Source of the DNA: Albula goreensis
Lineage: Eukaryota; Chordata; Actinopteri; Albuliformes; Albulidae
DNA: 64,000 nt
Direction: 5' to 3'
Assembly (NCBI GenBank): GCA_022829145.1
Contig: CM040745.1
Coordinates: forward strand, 40,648,144 to 40,712,143
In this document: positions 1-12,369 of the stretch, piece after piece
How positions within the stretch are numbered: the stretch's first letter is position 1
Layout: each line of letters opens with the position of its first letter
Program-made: the position numbers and the translations under genes
Notes under the pieces: model-generated
What the model was told of the DNA's origin: nothing
The model's input: the letters and a program-made list of their open reading frames with translations, nothing else
Database searches by the model: none

Positions 1-1408
1 CGTTTTAGCGAATGGATTGTATAATCAATCGGCAACGGAGGTCTTTGAACTTGGTAAAATTTGTTTTATAATTTGCTAGTTCTTTGGTAGCAAGAGAATG
101 ATATTCAAATAAAGTTTAACATGTGGACAAGCGAACAAGCATCTCTGTGCATTCTAGGCAATATCACTTCTGGAAGGGATGTTTTTTGTTGGCTCATTTT
201 GAGGGAGGAAAACCAATGGCTTGCGCAAATGAAAATCCTCCCTCCACTTGGGTAAACTGGAATAGAATCACCCTTCTGGTGGCAGCCATCATACATCTGG
301 GACTTACATCCGAGTGCAAGTGTGGTCCAATTCAAAAATATTCCACTCCTTCCCTTTCTCCTGTCCCTGGGTCTCGGGTGTCTTCTCATGTTCTTTTGCT
401 TCTGCGACACTTACTCCCGAGGGAAATTTGCAAGTGGAAGTGGCAGACGGCAGATCATTTTACAGATTAGTCCACAGCCATTATTTAAGCGCCTACATGG
501 GTCCTCCTGCTTTTCTGCTGTGCGTGGGTAGGGCATGGCCACATAAGCTGGGTCAGAATATGAATAGGTATTTTCTACATAACTATTTGCATGGAAAAAG
601 CGCTGAGCACCCCAAAGTCTGAATTTCTCCCTTAGGGACTGCATGTTTGTTAATACCTGCTTTCCAGTTGTACTAAATTTCACAAGCAATTACCTTTCCC
701 ATTATTTCTTTGCTAAAATAATATATTTTTATGACCTCCTCACAGTGTTTTGAAAATAACATAGAAATTTCCAAATTAGCATTTTCCTGCATGATAACCT
801 GCAAAAATCAACAACAAACAATGTATTTTTCAATTGTAAAACATGCAGACCCAGTTTACACCCTGATAGTTTAGCCCTGAGATTTTTTAAGGGGCATCAG
901 TTTTGTACATGATTTTATACATACAAACATTTAGCAAATCCACTTTAAACATCATTTGCTTTTGCTAAAATTTCTCTCAGTTTTGTGTTTGCATATAGTA
1001 TGAAATGTTACCAATAAAAATACAACATGTGAATTTACACATGAAAGAATATGATGTGTTGGGGGCTTGTATCAGGAAATGGGGAACTTGACAGCAGCTG
1101 CATGCATACAAGACATGGATGAAAACTTCAGAGAAGTGCAACTCCAAAGTGCTGTGACAACTCATTGATTTGTATTACCCTTCTTATCTCTGAGATTGAA
1201 CAAAAAATTCAGTTCAATAATGTTTAAAATTTCCTTTGAATTTAGGGGGACTTTGCTAAAAGCAGCCCTGAACAAAAATGGCAGTGTCACCACTGCTCCT
1301 CAGTACTTAGTGACAGTTTCACTTCTTGTGTCCAGTTCTTACTACTGTACCAATTATGTTCAAGTCTTGCCAGAAAATGAATAACTATCGATGTATTCCA
1401 ATTTGCAG
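1..1408. other. No gene recognised
   Basis: AT-rich sequence with only short open frames that lack splice signals or recognisable protein motifs. I see no transposon ends or tandem repeats here. It could be intronic sequence upstream of the exon-like segment that begins at 1409. Confidence 0.5.
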
Positions 1409-1510
1409 GTGATCAAATACAAGTTGTGCCGGTGCTCCAAAAAGAGACGCAAGCATGGCAACAACAATGACCGTGGTGCAGTGCTGAGTCTGGATGATGT
1501 CAAACGCCAT
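1409..1510 (+). CDS. Candidate single internal exon, 34 codons, unknown protein
   Basis: The segment is preceded by an acceptor (ATTTGCAG) and followed by a strong donor (GTAAGT). It is exactly 102 nt and open in phase 0 at both ends. The product begins [17 protein letters not shown] and ends [10 protein letters not shown] hydrophobic-to-basic transition with two close cysteines and a KKRRK cluster resembles the cytoplasmic juxtamembrane part of a single-pass membrane protein; that is inference. No neighbouring exon could be joined to it within the window, so the host gene would extend beyond the left edge or across long introns. I do not recognise the family. The alternative is a chance open stretch, but the pairing of splice sites with an intact phase argues for a real exon. 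Confidence 0.45.
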
Positions 1511-2089
1511 GTAAGTAACCAACGTGGAGCACCTGTGCTGTTAGAAACAAGTTTTAGACCTGCTGTCTGTGGGTAAGGGTCAACATTACAGCACATTTAA
1601 AGAGGTTAGTTAAGGTAAGTTAATAAAAGGATTAACTAGCAAAGTCAATTCTTGAGAGTACAATGCCAAAAACATTTATTAGTTTTAATACATACACAAT
1701 ACTGTTGTGGGCATAGTGAGATAATGGCATTGTCACTTATTTTCTTTTTAAAATAGCAAATATCATGCACTTCTAACAAGTAAATGAGTTATATAAAACA
1801 CACTCTGAATATGGAAAAAAACACCACAAGGAAATTTACCAAAATCATTGTTCTCAAGCATCAAAGGTAAATAAATAATCTCTTTACCATGTAACAATAC
1901 CTATATCCAAATCGATATGAGAAATGGCATAAAATCAAAAATAAGTCCTAGGACTTGGTAAATGGCTAGTTCTCATTTATTTTTCATTTTCATAAAGGCT
2001 TTTGTTCAAGGTGAATCCTGGCTCAGTTTTGCTTTGGGTGAGATTACCTGTATTACTGACAACTCTGTCTGTAAAGGTTTGTGATGCAT
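1511..2089. other. No gene recognised
   Basis: AT-rich spacer between the exon-like segment and the hAT fossil. No coding, repeat or structural signal is evident. Confidence 0.5.
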
Positions 2090-3640
2090 AAGTCATGGAA
2101 AGACTTTGCTGCTCTGTGTTTTCCAGACAGCAGTGTCTCTGTCCTCTTCCCAGCTCTGGGACAACAACTGTTTATACTTCATCAGTTTATGTTTAATGCG
2201 TGCCTGTTGACTGCTTTGGATTGGACTTGGCGAGGAGCTGGGAACCTGGGATTCTTTGCTGAGGAGGGGGGTGCTGGAAGAGTCACCTCAAATGTCTGCT
2301 TAGGAGCACCTGGAAAACAAGAACTGACATAGTCTTCTGCTGACTTTAAAAGCACCTGGACCACCTCATCTTCATTCTGTACAAGTGTCAAATGTGCTAC
2401 TGTAGCATCCAGAAAGCAAGCCAAGGCTGCCAGGGCCTGAAATGTTCTGCCAGTGGATCTACAAAGCATCTGAAATGTTCCTCCAGGAGGTTTTTCGTTT
2501 TGTTTGACAGGGCATCAAGGTGTCAGTGCTAACTGGTATGTGCACTGTCACTCAGATGAGCAGAGAGATCCTGCAAGGCTGGTAGCACCAGTGACAGTGA
2601 AATTGTGTCACTCTGGAGTGTCTTTGTATGCTCTGCAAAAGGGAGAAGTAAGTCTTTCAAGGCACTCAATCTCTGCCATTTCCTGGGCATAAGGCAGTCC
2701 TAGTCTTGGGGTCAGACAAGTGGCACAGGCTGTCATTCAACTGATGAGGCATTCCAACATGGTAAAGGTGTTGCTGCACCTTTCAGGGCAGTCTATGATT
2801 ACACACAGTCCGCAAGCTTCAAGGAGTTTCTCTGTCAGCATTGATGATCTCTTCTCACAATGAACCTTGTCACAATGGTGTGAACTTTGTCCAGCAAATG
2901 GCTCAGATTGGACTCCTTGTGGATAATGTTCACTACAAGCTGAAGTGTGTGGACTACACAGGGAGTCTGGTTAAGGTTTTAACACACATGATCATCCTCT
3001 TCTCCCCAGCTTGTTTTTGTCTCAGAATCTAATTCACTGTCATCATTACTTGAACTACTCTGTTGTTCCATTTTCAACAGTCTCCTGAATGCTGCTACCA
3101 TGTTACTTCCATCGTCACTAATTACTGTAAGAACTTGCAGGATCTTCTTGGGATCTTCAACTCAAACATACAACGTTCCTTGTGCACCTTGACTGAGTCA
3201 CCTAGTGTTGTACTTTCAGAAGTGCAAGTCTGGCCTTATTTTATGAGGGACAATAGAAACAAGCACTAATGGCAAGAAAAGTAGCCACTATCCCCCTCTT
3301 TGTCTAATCCAATGTGACATTCTGGGCGTCAGCCAGTGCAGAAATCAATTTGTGCTTCTCTTCTTCAAACAATTTGTCAGCAAATTGCTTGTCTTCTTCT
3401 TTTTTGGCATGTTGAATCTTTTGTCAAAGACTTATCATATCACAGAAATTTTCTTCTTCAACAGTCCCTGAAGGAAGGCCTGAGTGGGCTATCCACATTG
3501 TCATGGCGTACTCTCTTGTACATTACACTTCTGATACATTTAGGTACTGAGGAGAAGGATTCAGGTAATCTTGTTTGTTTCGTTCGTTGCTCTGCAGAGC
3601 AGAGTGGTTTGTCAATCTTCAGCTAAATGGCAAACTACAG
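2090..3640 (-). pseudogene. Decayed hAT-superfamily (BED/ZBED-type) transposase
   Basis: Reading the minus strand from about 3640 down gives hAT transposase blocks in the expected order, but scattered over frames and broken by stops. A 'TKRGIVATFLAISACF' segment lies near 3290-3240. A catalytic-core segment resembling 'LTVISDDGSNMVAAFRRLL' lies near 3140-3070; it is followed by an acidic, serine-rich stretch and then 'CVVHTLQLVVNIIHKE' near 2960-2900. A helical block with 'FQALAALACFLDATVAHL' lies at 2440-2380. Intact hAT enzymes cut DNA at 8-bp targets through an RNase-H-like DDE fold. Terminal repeats were not found, and frameshifts exclude an intact product. The gypsy fossil starts directly to its right, so one may have inserted into or next to the other. 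Confidence 0.7.
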
Positions 3641-5432
3641 AGATGCCAGCTTGACTCAGGAGCTACATGCAAAATCTTGAGACTAGAAGAGGCAAGCTCC
3701 CAGAGAGAAACTAAAACCTAGTAGCACCAAACTTAAACTGTACTTAGACCAAGGGCTGCCATCATTTGGAGTTTTTACTAAAGAGTGTGTTGTAGGCACA
3801 GCAAATACAAACTGGATTTTGAGGTTGTAAATACATGGCAGTTACCACTGCTGTCAGGGTCCACATCAGAGGAGATAGGGCTCATATACTTCACCACCCC
3901 AGTGGAGCTCAGAGTAGAAGGGCACAACACAGTGGATGATAGCCTCAAAATGCCTCTCACCAGAAATACAGTCAACAGAGCACATCATGATGTCTTCACT
4001 AGTTCTGTGGAGGCACTCCCCGGAGAGGTTCACTTTGAGTTGGACCCAGCTGTTTCTGCTGGTGCAGTGTGCACCACGCAATGTTCCAGTGGCTATGGAG
4101 GAAGCTGTGGAGGCTCAGCTCAACAGATATGAAGCGGACGGTCATATCATGACAGTCAGTCAGCCCACGGGTTGGATCAGCCATATAGTCAAAAGACCAG
4201 GAAAGTTGTGCATATGTTTACAGCCACACCTTCTCAACCTGCCACTCAGGCGTTTGCATAACATCATCCCCACACTGGAGGATGTGTTTTATAAGCTGCA
4301 CAAAGCCAAAGTTTTCACACTGGTTGATGCAAAAGATGCTTTTATTCAATGCAAGCTGGATGAGGCAAGCATGACCACCTTATGGTCCCCCTGGGGCAGG
4401 AAGAGGTGGTTTAAACTTCCATTTGGTATGTCAGTAGCCCCAGAGGTCAACCTGCGAGTTATCTACATCCCAGGACTGAAAATATTTGTGAGTGACACAT
4501 TGAGCAGGGCTGTCATTTCCAATGTGCACCCCGACTCTAGGCATGCTGAGCACACAGTCTGCAGTATGGCAGCTGGCAGTTGAGCACATAAATATGGTTG
4601 ACAATCTTAACATCACAGACAAAAGACTGTTACAGATACAGCATCACACAGACAATGACAGACAGCAGCAAGCTGTGAAGACTACTACCCTGAAGGGTTA
4701 CCCATTGACAAGGATGAAACAGAGAGTATTAGCCTATCAAAGAGGAGTTAAATGTTCAGAATGGACTGTTGTGTTGAGTCATTGTGTCCTGAAATGCTTG
4801 CAGTCATATCGGTGGCGAGGCCTGCTATAGACAAGCACAGGAGACCTCATACCGGCCTGGAATGCAGAGCGAAATAAAGTACTTTGTCAGTAAATGCACA
4901 ACATGCAACAAGTATGCCTTTGAGCAGCAAAAATAGACAGTGCTGAGCTATGAACGGCCAACACCTGCCAGATTGTGAGTCTAGATCTTTCCCAACACAG
5001 TGGGAAAGACTGTCTGATGTTAGTTGATCACTACTCAGATTTCTGGGATATGTTCTGTCAGATCTCACCACAGAGACCACTGTAAAATGATGTAAGGCTC
5101 AATTTGCTCAGTATGGTCAACCTGACAGGGTTATCTTAGACATCAGACCTAGTTTGCCAGTACTCAGTTCCACCAATTTTCTGTGGAGTGGGAGTTTGAA
5201 CATTTCACTTCCTCACCAAGGCATCCCAAGGCCAATGGAAAGGTGAAAGAGCTGTCAAAATCGCAAAGGACCTCTGCAAGAAAGCACTTCGGGAAGGCAA
5301 GGATGCCTGGAAGAGAATTTTACTATGGTGAAACACCGCAACAGAAGTATGGACAGTAGTCCTGCCCAACGACTGATGTCACGGCGTCTGAAGTCGGCTC
5401 TGCCATGCACTTCATGAGCCACAGGTCAGGTT
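3640..5432 (+). pseudogene. Ty3/gypsy retrotransposon pol fossil: protease, RT, integrase core, with internal deletion
   Basis: Near 3650 an aspartic-protease block 'LDSGATC' is visible, with 'PLLSGSTSEEIGL' near 3850. RT follows at about 4090-4440: a 'VEAQLNRYEADGHI' block, 'ICLQPHLLN', 'FTLVDAKDAF' (carrying the first catalytic aspartate) and 'WFKLPFGMSVAPE'. At about 4443 the frame jumps from RT straight to 'YIPGLKIFVSDTLSRA', the tether that normally follows RNase H. The YxDD part of RT and most of RNase H are therefore missing by an internal deletion. Integrase-core sequence is readable from about 5090 to 5405, in shifted frames (ending near SPAQRLMSRRLKSALP). The element cannot make a working polyprotein. 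Its integrase continues after an L2 insertion. Confidence 0.75.
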
Positions 5433-6057
5433 GTGGATTGGTTCTGTCCCGCTTGGACTACTGCAACTGCCTTCTTGCTGGTCTTCCGGCATCCACCATC
5501 AGACCCCTGCAGCTCATCCAGAATGCTGCAGCCCATCTGATCTACAACCTCCCTAGACACTCTCATGTTACCCCCTTGCTCACTGCCCTCCACTGGCTGC
5601 CTGTTATTGCTCACATCAAATTTAAAACTTTGGTTCTAGCATACCAGGCTGTTAAGGGGACAGCTCCAGCTTACCTCCAGAAGATCAACAGACCCTACAC
5701 CCCTGGCCGAACCCCCCGCTCTGCCACCTCTGGTCTTGGCCCCCTGGTGGTGGAATGATCTTCCCATGGAGGTCAGAACAGCAGAGACACTGGCCACCTT
5801 CAAGCACAGACTGAAGACTCCTCTCCCTTGCTCTTTATAATGTGTCTATTATTTGTTCTTTAAACTGTGATTGTTTTTAAACTAGGCTGTTTACTTTCTC
5901 TTAGTCTGTAGGGGAGTCCTGATCTATTCGATCAGCTTTGGCACTTGGGACTTTACCCCTCTCTAGGGTTATCTTTGTACCATTCTTGTGCACTTTGCCT
6001 TGTAAGTTGCTCTGGATAAGAGCGTCTAACAAATGCCCTTAATGTAATGTAATGTAG
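5433..6057 (+). mobile_element. 5'-truncated L2-clade LINE inserted in the gypsy pol
   Basis: The C-terminal domain of an L2 ORF2 is readable: 'LSRLDYCNCLLAGLPAST', 'LQLIQNAAAHLIYNLPR', 'LTALHWLPV', 'LVLAYQAVKGTAPAYLQ' and, after a frameshift, 'WNDLPMEVRTAETLATFKHRLKT'. A 3' untranslated region follows and ends with a GGATAAGAGCGTCT motif and (TGTAA)n-type repeats at about 6007-6057. That tail is recognised by L2 reverse transcriptase and defines the 3' end. 5' truncation is the normal outcome of target-primed reverse transcription. Related sequences on the two sides (GTGGAT near 5435, GTAGAT at 6057) may be a worn target duplication. Confidence 0.85.
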
Positions 6058-6310
6058 TAGATAAATTGCGGCAGAGGAAACATATCTCAACTCATTTAAA
6101 CAGGACTGCTAAGGACCTACCTGATCTTGCAGTGGGTGAAGCAGTTCAGATGGAGCCACTGCCAGGGGACAGGACAGGCATCTGGTGGTGGGGAGTGTGT
6201 CTGCAGAAGGTGGTTCCACAGTCATATCTGGTAGAGGTCAAGGGCTCCTTCTATCATTGCAATCGTGTCAGTCTACGTATAGCTGAGCCAGTGCCATCAC
6301 AAAACCCCAT
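6058..6310 (+). pseudogene. Ty3/gypsy integrase C-terminal part, separated by the L2 insertion
   Basis: The open frame from about 6066 contains 'LRQRKHISTHLNRTAKDLPDL', 'VGEAVQMEPLPGD' and 'SYLVEVKGSFYHCNRVSLR'. This is the small beta-barrel-like C-terminal domain found after the catalytic core of gypsy integrases. It continues the integrase fragment that ends near 5405, so the LINE landed between core and C-terminal domain. Sequence to about 6500 probably still belongs to the same pol 3' end; I could not define a 3' LTR. Confidence 0.75.
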
Positions 6311-6548
6311 GGTTGGGTCAGAGGGGCCTTTATCTGAATACAGTGGGTTTCTGCCACAGAGAGAAGTGATGGAGGGTGAGAGGGCATGCATGTTCCCTCC
6401 CTACTCCCAACAGACTGGACAGAAGTCCGCAAGCCCCTGGCCCACCACAGACTTTGGACACATTAGCTGTCCCATTTTCACCCCATTCCCTTGCTCTCTC
6501 TAGACATGGTCATCAGAGTCAGATACGGCCAAACAGTGGGTTCATTGG

Positions 6549-6593
6549 CTCAAAAAAGTCGGCTCAAAAAAGGTCGGCTCTAAAAAGGTCGGT
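6549..6593. repeat. Short tandem repeat, ~15-bp unit, 3 copies
   Basis: Three consecutive imperfect copies of a unit of the type GGCTCAAAAAAGGTC are visible. Confidence 0.7.
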
Positions 6594-9500
6594 CACCCCT
6601 GCATTAGGCTATTACATTATCAAGAAATAATAATAACAATAAAAAATAAACATTAAGCTTATTTTCTGCATTTTTTTCTGGTTATAATCAAACATTTCTG
6701 ATAACTACCCAGCTAGTTCAGTGATTATGTTCAGTTCACCTTAGAATGTAGCATTTTAGTAATTTGCATTTTTAAATTAGAGTCAGCTATCTATGTTAAT
6801 ACAGTGGCTATCTATCTAACGTCAGCTAACATTATATATGTTGACCCTTACCGCTGCATAGAGGTCTGGATGATGCTTCTGTAGATGTCACAAGTTTGTT
6901 GCATTGTTCCCTGTCAGTGTGTTTGTACATTACTTGATTGTGCAGTTTGTTTTTCATGGTTTTTCGTCAATAAACAACTGCCGTACATTTGGAATGGAAG
7001 AAACAGGTGCAGATGTTTCCATAATGAGAACTGCCTGTCTGTCGATTATGAGCATGCGTTTTCTACTGCTCCTTTGCAACCATAAATGCAATGATTCTGT
7101 GATTGACTATTTCAATTACCATATTTATTTGTGTATAATGCACACTTTTTTCCAGATAGTTTAATCTAAAAATTATAGATATCATAACAAACGAGAACTA
7201 AATTTTACTCATTTAGATTAACGTTAAAACTAACAATTTGCAGAATAATTAACACCAATCACATGCAGTTTTAGTACCCCTTCGAGCAACCTCTTTCATT
7301 CTCCACTCTCACTCTTTCCATGTAATCCTCTCTCATCTCTCTTGTAGTGTTTTTACCTGGCTAATTTAGGTAAAGATTGAGGATTCATGTTTACTGTCCC
7401 TCAATAAAGGATATTTTACTTCTCAACTTAGCAAAGACAAAATACAGAGATATAGAGAGAAGTGAACATGGCGGACACTGCATCAAGAAAGCAGGAAGCT
7501 TTGTTGATAGTTGCGCTCTTGCCTGTCCATGTCTCCCACTGTCTCAGTTTTTCTCCTTCTTGCCTCCCCAGGCTCCATGTGAGAATCTCCGGGCTCCATC
7601 AACATACCCTGCCAACATGCTACCTCATCACCCAGGGCAGGGCAACTTTGAGGACTTCACCTGCTGAGCCAGCCACAGTAGTGCAAGGGGGTGGAGCACT
7701 GTACCGCGTGCTACCAAAGTCAACAACTTCAACCAGAAATTTCAACACAGGAAATTTAAGATATTGGAACCAGTTTTAATGGAGGATTTTTTTCTCCATT
7801 TCCAGGGGAAACAAATATGTACCACAAGAACAGCAAAGTAGAAACAAAGACAAAAAGTAGAAAAGTATGATCTGAAGTAAATGACAGAAACCTAACTTCT
7901 GCAGGAGAAACACTTACTGGAATTCACGCTAACGCCTCAGAAGAGATTCTTTTTAAGCCTGGCGAAGACAAAGCTTTTAGTGTCATAGACAAAAACAGAA
8001 ATGTTTTGACACCAAATGCTTGTCTGAGTGAAGAGCCTTTAATTTGCCTCTTGCCTTCATTGTGCTGATCTGACCTTTTACAGAGGACACTGGCTCAACT
8101 GGACAGTACACTAGAATACAGTAATGCTTTCTCTACTGTTCATGTAGCAGTACTTGTACATGTTGACAGCCTCCACAGGGCTACAGCAGTCCTCAGCCTA
8201 TTTCTTATGAGAATGTATCTTCCCAATGGGTTAAAGCAAGTCAAGATCAGAGGAAACTAAGGTTAATGGGTCCTTGGGTGTGGGGGGGATTAGTCTTAGA
8301 CAGTTCCACCATGTAGGGAACAGAGGTATAGCTAGCTGTGTGGTGAAAATATTCAGGTCATCCTGTAAATGCATGCTGGTATTTGTCTTCTAGTGCACGT
8401 GCAGTTTTTTTTTGTTTTGTTTATTTTTTAACTGCCATTTCTGCCTCTGAACAAACGATGGAATTTTGGGAAGGAGAAACATCACCCATGGATACCTGTC
8501 TTTGAAGTTGATTATTTCAGTTCATTTTAGTTTTTTTGGCCCAAGTGTATGAGTGTGTGTATAAGAATGTGTGGTTGTGCATTATTCTTTAAGTTCCTTT
8601 TTTGGTAGGACAGAGGTAATGGGGAACATATAGTGTATTTTGTTTGATGCCTCCCCTTGAAATTATGCCGACTGTTTGCACCAAGAGAAGGGGAAATTAG
8701 GTAACTGTGTTATAGTTGCAGATATATCAAAGCACAACAATAGCATCAATATGTAAAGGTGACATAAAAATATTATGAAGAATATGATTATTATTCTGAT
8801 TGCTATTATCATCATGATTATAATTACCATGTATCATTATAATTATCATTCTAATAACTCTATATATAACATTTGTTTTTCTACTACAAGAACCATAAAT
8901 ATCGCCCTAAATATCATTCATTCTCCATTGATTCAGACCACGGGCTGTTCTGTTTATCTAATGAGAACAAATAAAATGAATTATTGAATAAGTGTCTTGG
9001 AAAAAAGAACATATTATTTCTCTCACATCTCCCACTTTATTTACAGTGTTACACATCTTTCGCTGTGAATGTAATTTAATTTAATCTCACATAAGGCATT
9101 TATCTGTGTGGTAAACCCAAGGTGGTTGAGATGAGGTGTCTCATCTGCTCCTTGTGAGAGCTTACGATACTGGCTTTGTGTGATTTTGAAGAAAAGGGTT
9201 GGAAACGGAAATGTCATGCTTCCCATTTCGGTGATTCAATCATGACCTCATCTGCATTCCTCTTCATGTCCTCCCAAACGCATTGCTATTTTTAGAGTTG
9301 TAGTGAAATTGTTGAATTAAAACTGCATTAGAGAGAGAAGGAAGGAGAGAGGTTAAAAATATATTTCCATATATTTTTAAGTGAGGGTCCTGCACATGTC
9401 AGGGAGTGATCCTGGGTGAGGCCGATGGGGAGGGGCATCATTCCAGAGAACAGATGCATCTTTCGCCTCAGAAAGCTGAAGACCTGAGGATTAAATACCT

Positions 9501-10239
9501 TTACACTTTAACATCTACAATTCCGAAAGGTTAAGGAGCAGCATATGAGCACAATTCATTTGTGCAGATGATTTAATTAAAACTTACAAATATACTCACT
9601 AAAGACCAAAAAGTTAGTTTAAAACAATCACAGGCTTATGGGTGATGGGTGTTGTGCAGACCTAGGATTAACTTCTCTTCACCTTTTTAATGTAAGCATT
9701 ACAGTCAGACTATGCGAGTAACAGTGCTATGGCCATAAAAACAGTAACAGGGAGTTTGCCAAATGGTTTGAATGTACTGAGATGATAAAATTCATTGTTG
9801 ATCAAAGATGACTTCAACTGCAATTGGGGAAGAATTTTCTCTCTGGTGCTTCCAAGCTTAATATGAATATTAATGTTGATGAATAGACTTTCTGCACATT
9901 TAAATACCCTCTGCAGCTGAACCTACTCACTGACTTTACCTGAGGAAGTACTCATCAAGCAGAACCAGGGTGTGATAACACAGGACTTCACAGACTACCT
10001 GGAAAGCATTTGTTCATTTGTTCAGTAGCATTTCTTCAGTGACTGTACAAACGGGGTAGATGCTACACATCTGTCATATATACAACCATATATCACATCA
10101 TGCCACATTGGAAAGAGTGTGAGGAGGAAGTAAGAAGATGGATTTAATGGTCCAATTAGTAAAGCTTACACTAACCTGTGAATTTTCTGACTTATATTAT
10201 CAGGGAGTATCACTCACTGCTGCATCGACCGAGTCAGTG

Positions 10240-10254
10240 TGACTCAATGAGTCA
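10240..10254. promoter_or_regulatory. Two adjacent AP-1-type sites
   Basis: TGACTCA at 10240-10246 and TGAGTCA at 10248-10254 are perfect heptamer AP-1 consensus sites on opposite strands, one base apart. No gene is close, so function is only a possibility. Confidence 0.3.
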
Positions 10255-10467
10255 ATGTGTAACCCAGCACTGTAGCAGGTGCATCAGAGTGTCAAAAGGG
10301 TGCATGTCAGCTGGTGCAGGCAGGCTGCAGACATGCAAAGGAGCTTCTCCTGTGCAACCGAATCTCACCCTCTGTGGGCATCACTGCAGAAAATGATGTG
10401 CCAATCAACAGAGCTGCCAGTCACAGGCAGAGATCGCAGGTGGATGGACAGACAAATCAGTATTGAG

Positions 10468-10600
10468 TGACAGCAGTATACCGAAAGACAATGCACTGAC
10501 TGGCAGCATATCAAAAGGCAGTACACTGAGTGACAGTATACTGAAAGACAGTACACACTGAGTTACAGTGTAAAGAAAGACAGTATATTAGATGACAGTG
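10468..10600. repeat. Degenerate tandem repeat, ~30-bp unit
   Basis: Four to five imperfect copies of a unit resembling TGACAGTATACTGAAAGACA plus GTACACTGAG follow each other. Copies have diverged, so the array is old. Confidence 0.6.
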
Positions 10601-11479
10601 TGTCATTCTTTAGCTCATGGGCACTTTTCTTTATTTTATTTTGCGTTTGAGATTCCATTATCATCCCAATGTAGACTGAGAAAATATTAAAAATTTTCTG
10701 CTACAACCCAAGAAAGGAATTTCCTTTTTATCATCATCCATGGATAAACCCAAAATCTGTTACTTAAAAGTAAATCGTTTCATCTTTTTTGATTTGTCTA
10801 TGAATAGTGCCACACGAGGTCAATCTTGTATTTGTATGTATTGTGTAGGATTAAAGTAAAATGATGAAAGTGAATTTATCACTGAATTTGTATCATAGAG
10901 AACTCGACCTCCTTAGTACAGTGTCCTCCACATGAAATGAGATTGTGGTTTTCCTCTAGATCCACAGGTATTTTACACACATAGTGTTGAGTAAATTAGT
11001 GTTGTATCATTTGCATAGTAATTTATATTAAAAATGCACAAATTTGGCACCAGATTGGCACTCAATTGGACACTAAAAACCCATCCCATCACATAGAGTT
11101 TTTTTTTTTTTTTGGCATCCATGTTTCTGAATTGAGAACAGTTTGTGTTATCTACAGTAAAATGCTGTAAATATGTCTGCCAAATAAATAAACAGAGGTG
11201 TCTAAATCTGGAATAGAAATAGTTCTCCTGGCATCAATCTTCCGTTCATACCACCTCATGTGTCACAGAGACATGTAGACAAATGAAGTACAACCGCTGG
11301 ACAATGAGGACCTGTGGGTTTGAGTTTTTAAGTTGCTGTGGAAAACTAAGATTATCGTTATAGTAATGACATAAGTTGAGGTTAATTCGCTTCTTTTGTG
11401 GATTTGTCAAAATCCTCCCCTGTTGCTTAGGAGAATTGAAGGTCAGTGTTTGTGGCAAATGAAAGCACTGCTGCCAGCA

Positions 11480-12010
11480 CACAAAAAGCCCTCTGCAGTC
11501 TCTTTATGCATTTTGATTATGTACCACATTCATCTGGAAAATTCCGCTTCCCAGCAGGCAACCTTGAGCGCAGATAGTCACGCAGCTCAGAGTGTTATCC
11601 ACATGACACACACAAGAGCACAACACGTGCATCGCCATGTAATGTCCCCTCCGCAGCGCATTAAAACTGGTTCCCTCTTCATCTTGAGACCTTTAAGGAC
11701 ACACATCAGCAATATAACGGAATGCATGCATCATGTGCAGTTCATCTCCAGTGTACAAGTCGGGGAAGATGTATAAAATAAATGACGGCCCCCGCCTCTC
11801 TTCCTTTATTTCCAATGAGCGTGTCAGAAGACTCACATTTTTCTTCTACAGTATGAATTCATCCTGTCCGATCTTGCGGCATAATTAGAAAGCCCAGCAG
11901 TTTGTCACAGATAAGGCTGAACCGTGCCCCTCCTCAGGGCTCAACTTTGCATCCTGCTCATTAAGAGGATTAATAATTAATGTGAAGACAAGTCTTTCAG
12001 AGCAGAGTGA
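11480..12010. promoter_or_regulatory. Candidate conserved non-coding block
   Basis: The block is non-repetitive, of more balanced composition than its surroundings, and has no supportable coding frame. Near its right end an octamer-like TTTGCAT (11946-11952) and a run of TAAT/ATTA sites (about 11960-11982) lie close together, as in developmental enhancers. This is inference from composition and motifs only. Confidence 0.2.
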
Positions 12011-12369
12011 GAAAGGCCATACTCATTTTATCACATTTTTAGGTTCATACATTCAATCCTCAATCCTTCAAAAAAAAAAGGAGGAACTGTTTATAGCACA
12101 CCAAAGCACAGCTTGGTTGTCAACAGTTCTGCGTTGGTGTCATTAATAATAGTTTTACACACTGTAAATTATGACTTGGTTGGAAAGCAGGCTCACACCC
12201 CCGGCACTTACAAAGTTTCAGATAAGGTTGATCGACCGCAGTTTCCAGAAAGTTCCCTGAGATTGTAAAAAGCCCTGTCCTTTGTAAATTCAAAGATAGA
12301 CCAAAAGCCCAGAGTGTGTTGATGGTTCTAAATCTATTTACATCACATATTGTACACAACATCTATATC

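Noticed and set aside
11396-11776. 126-codon plus-strand open frame
   Set aside because: No motif, start context or splice support; the region looks like a non-coding block instead.
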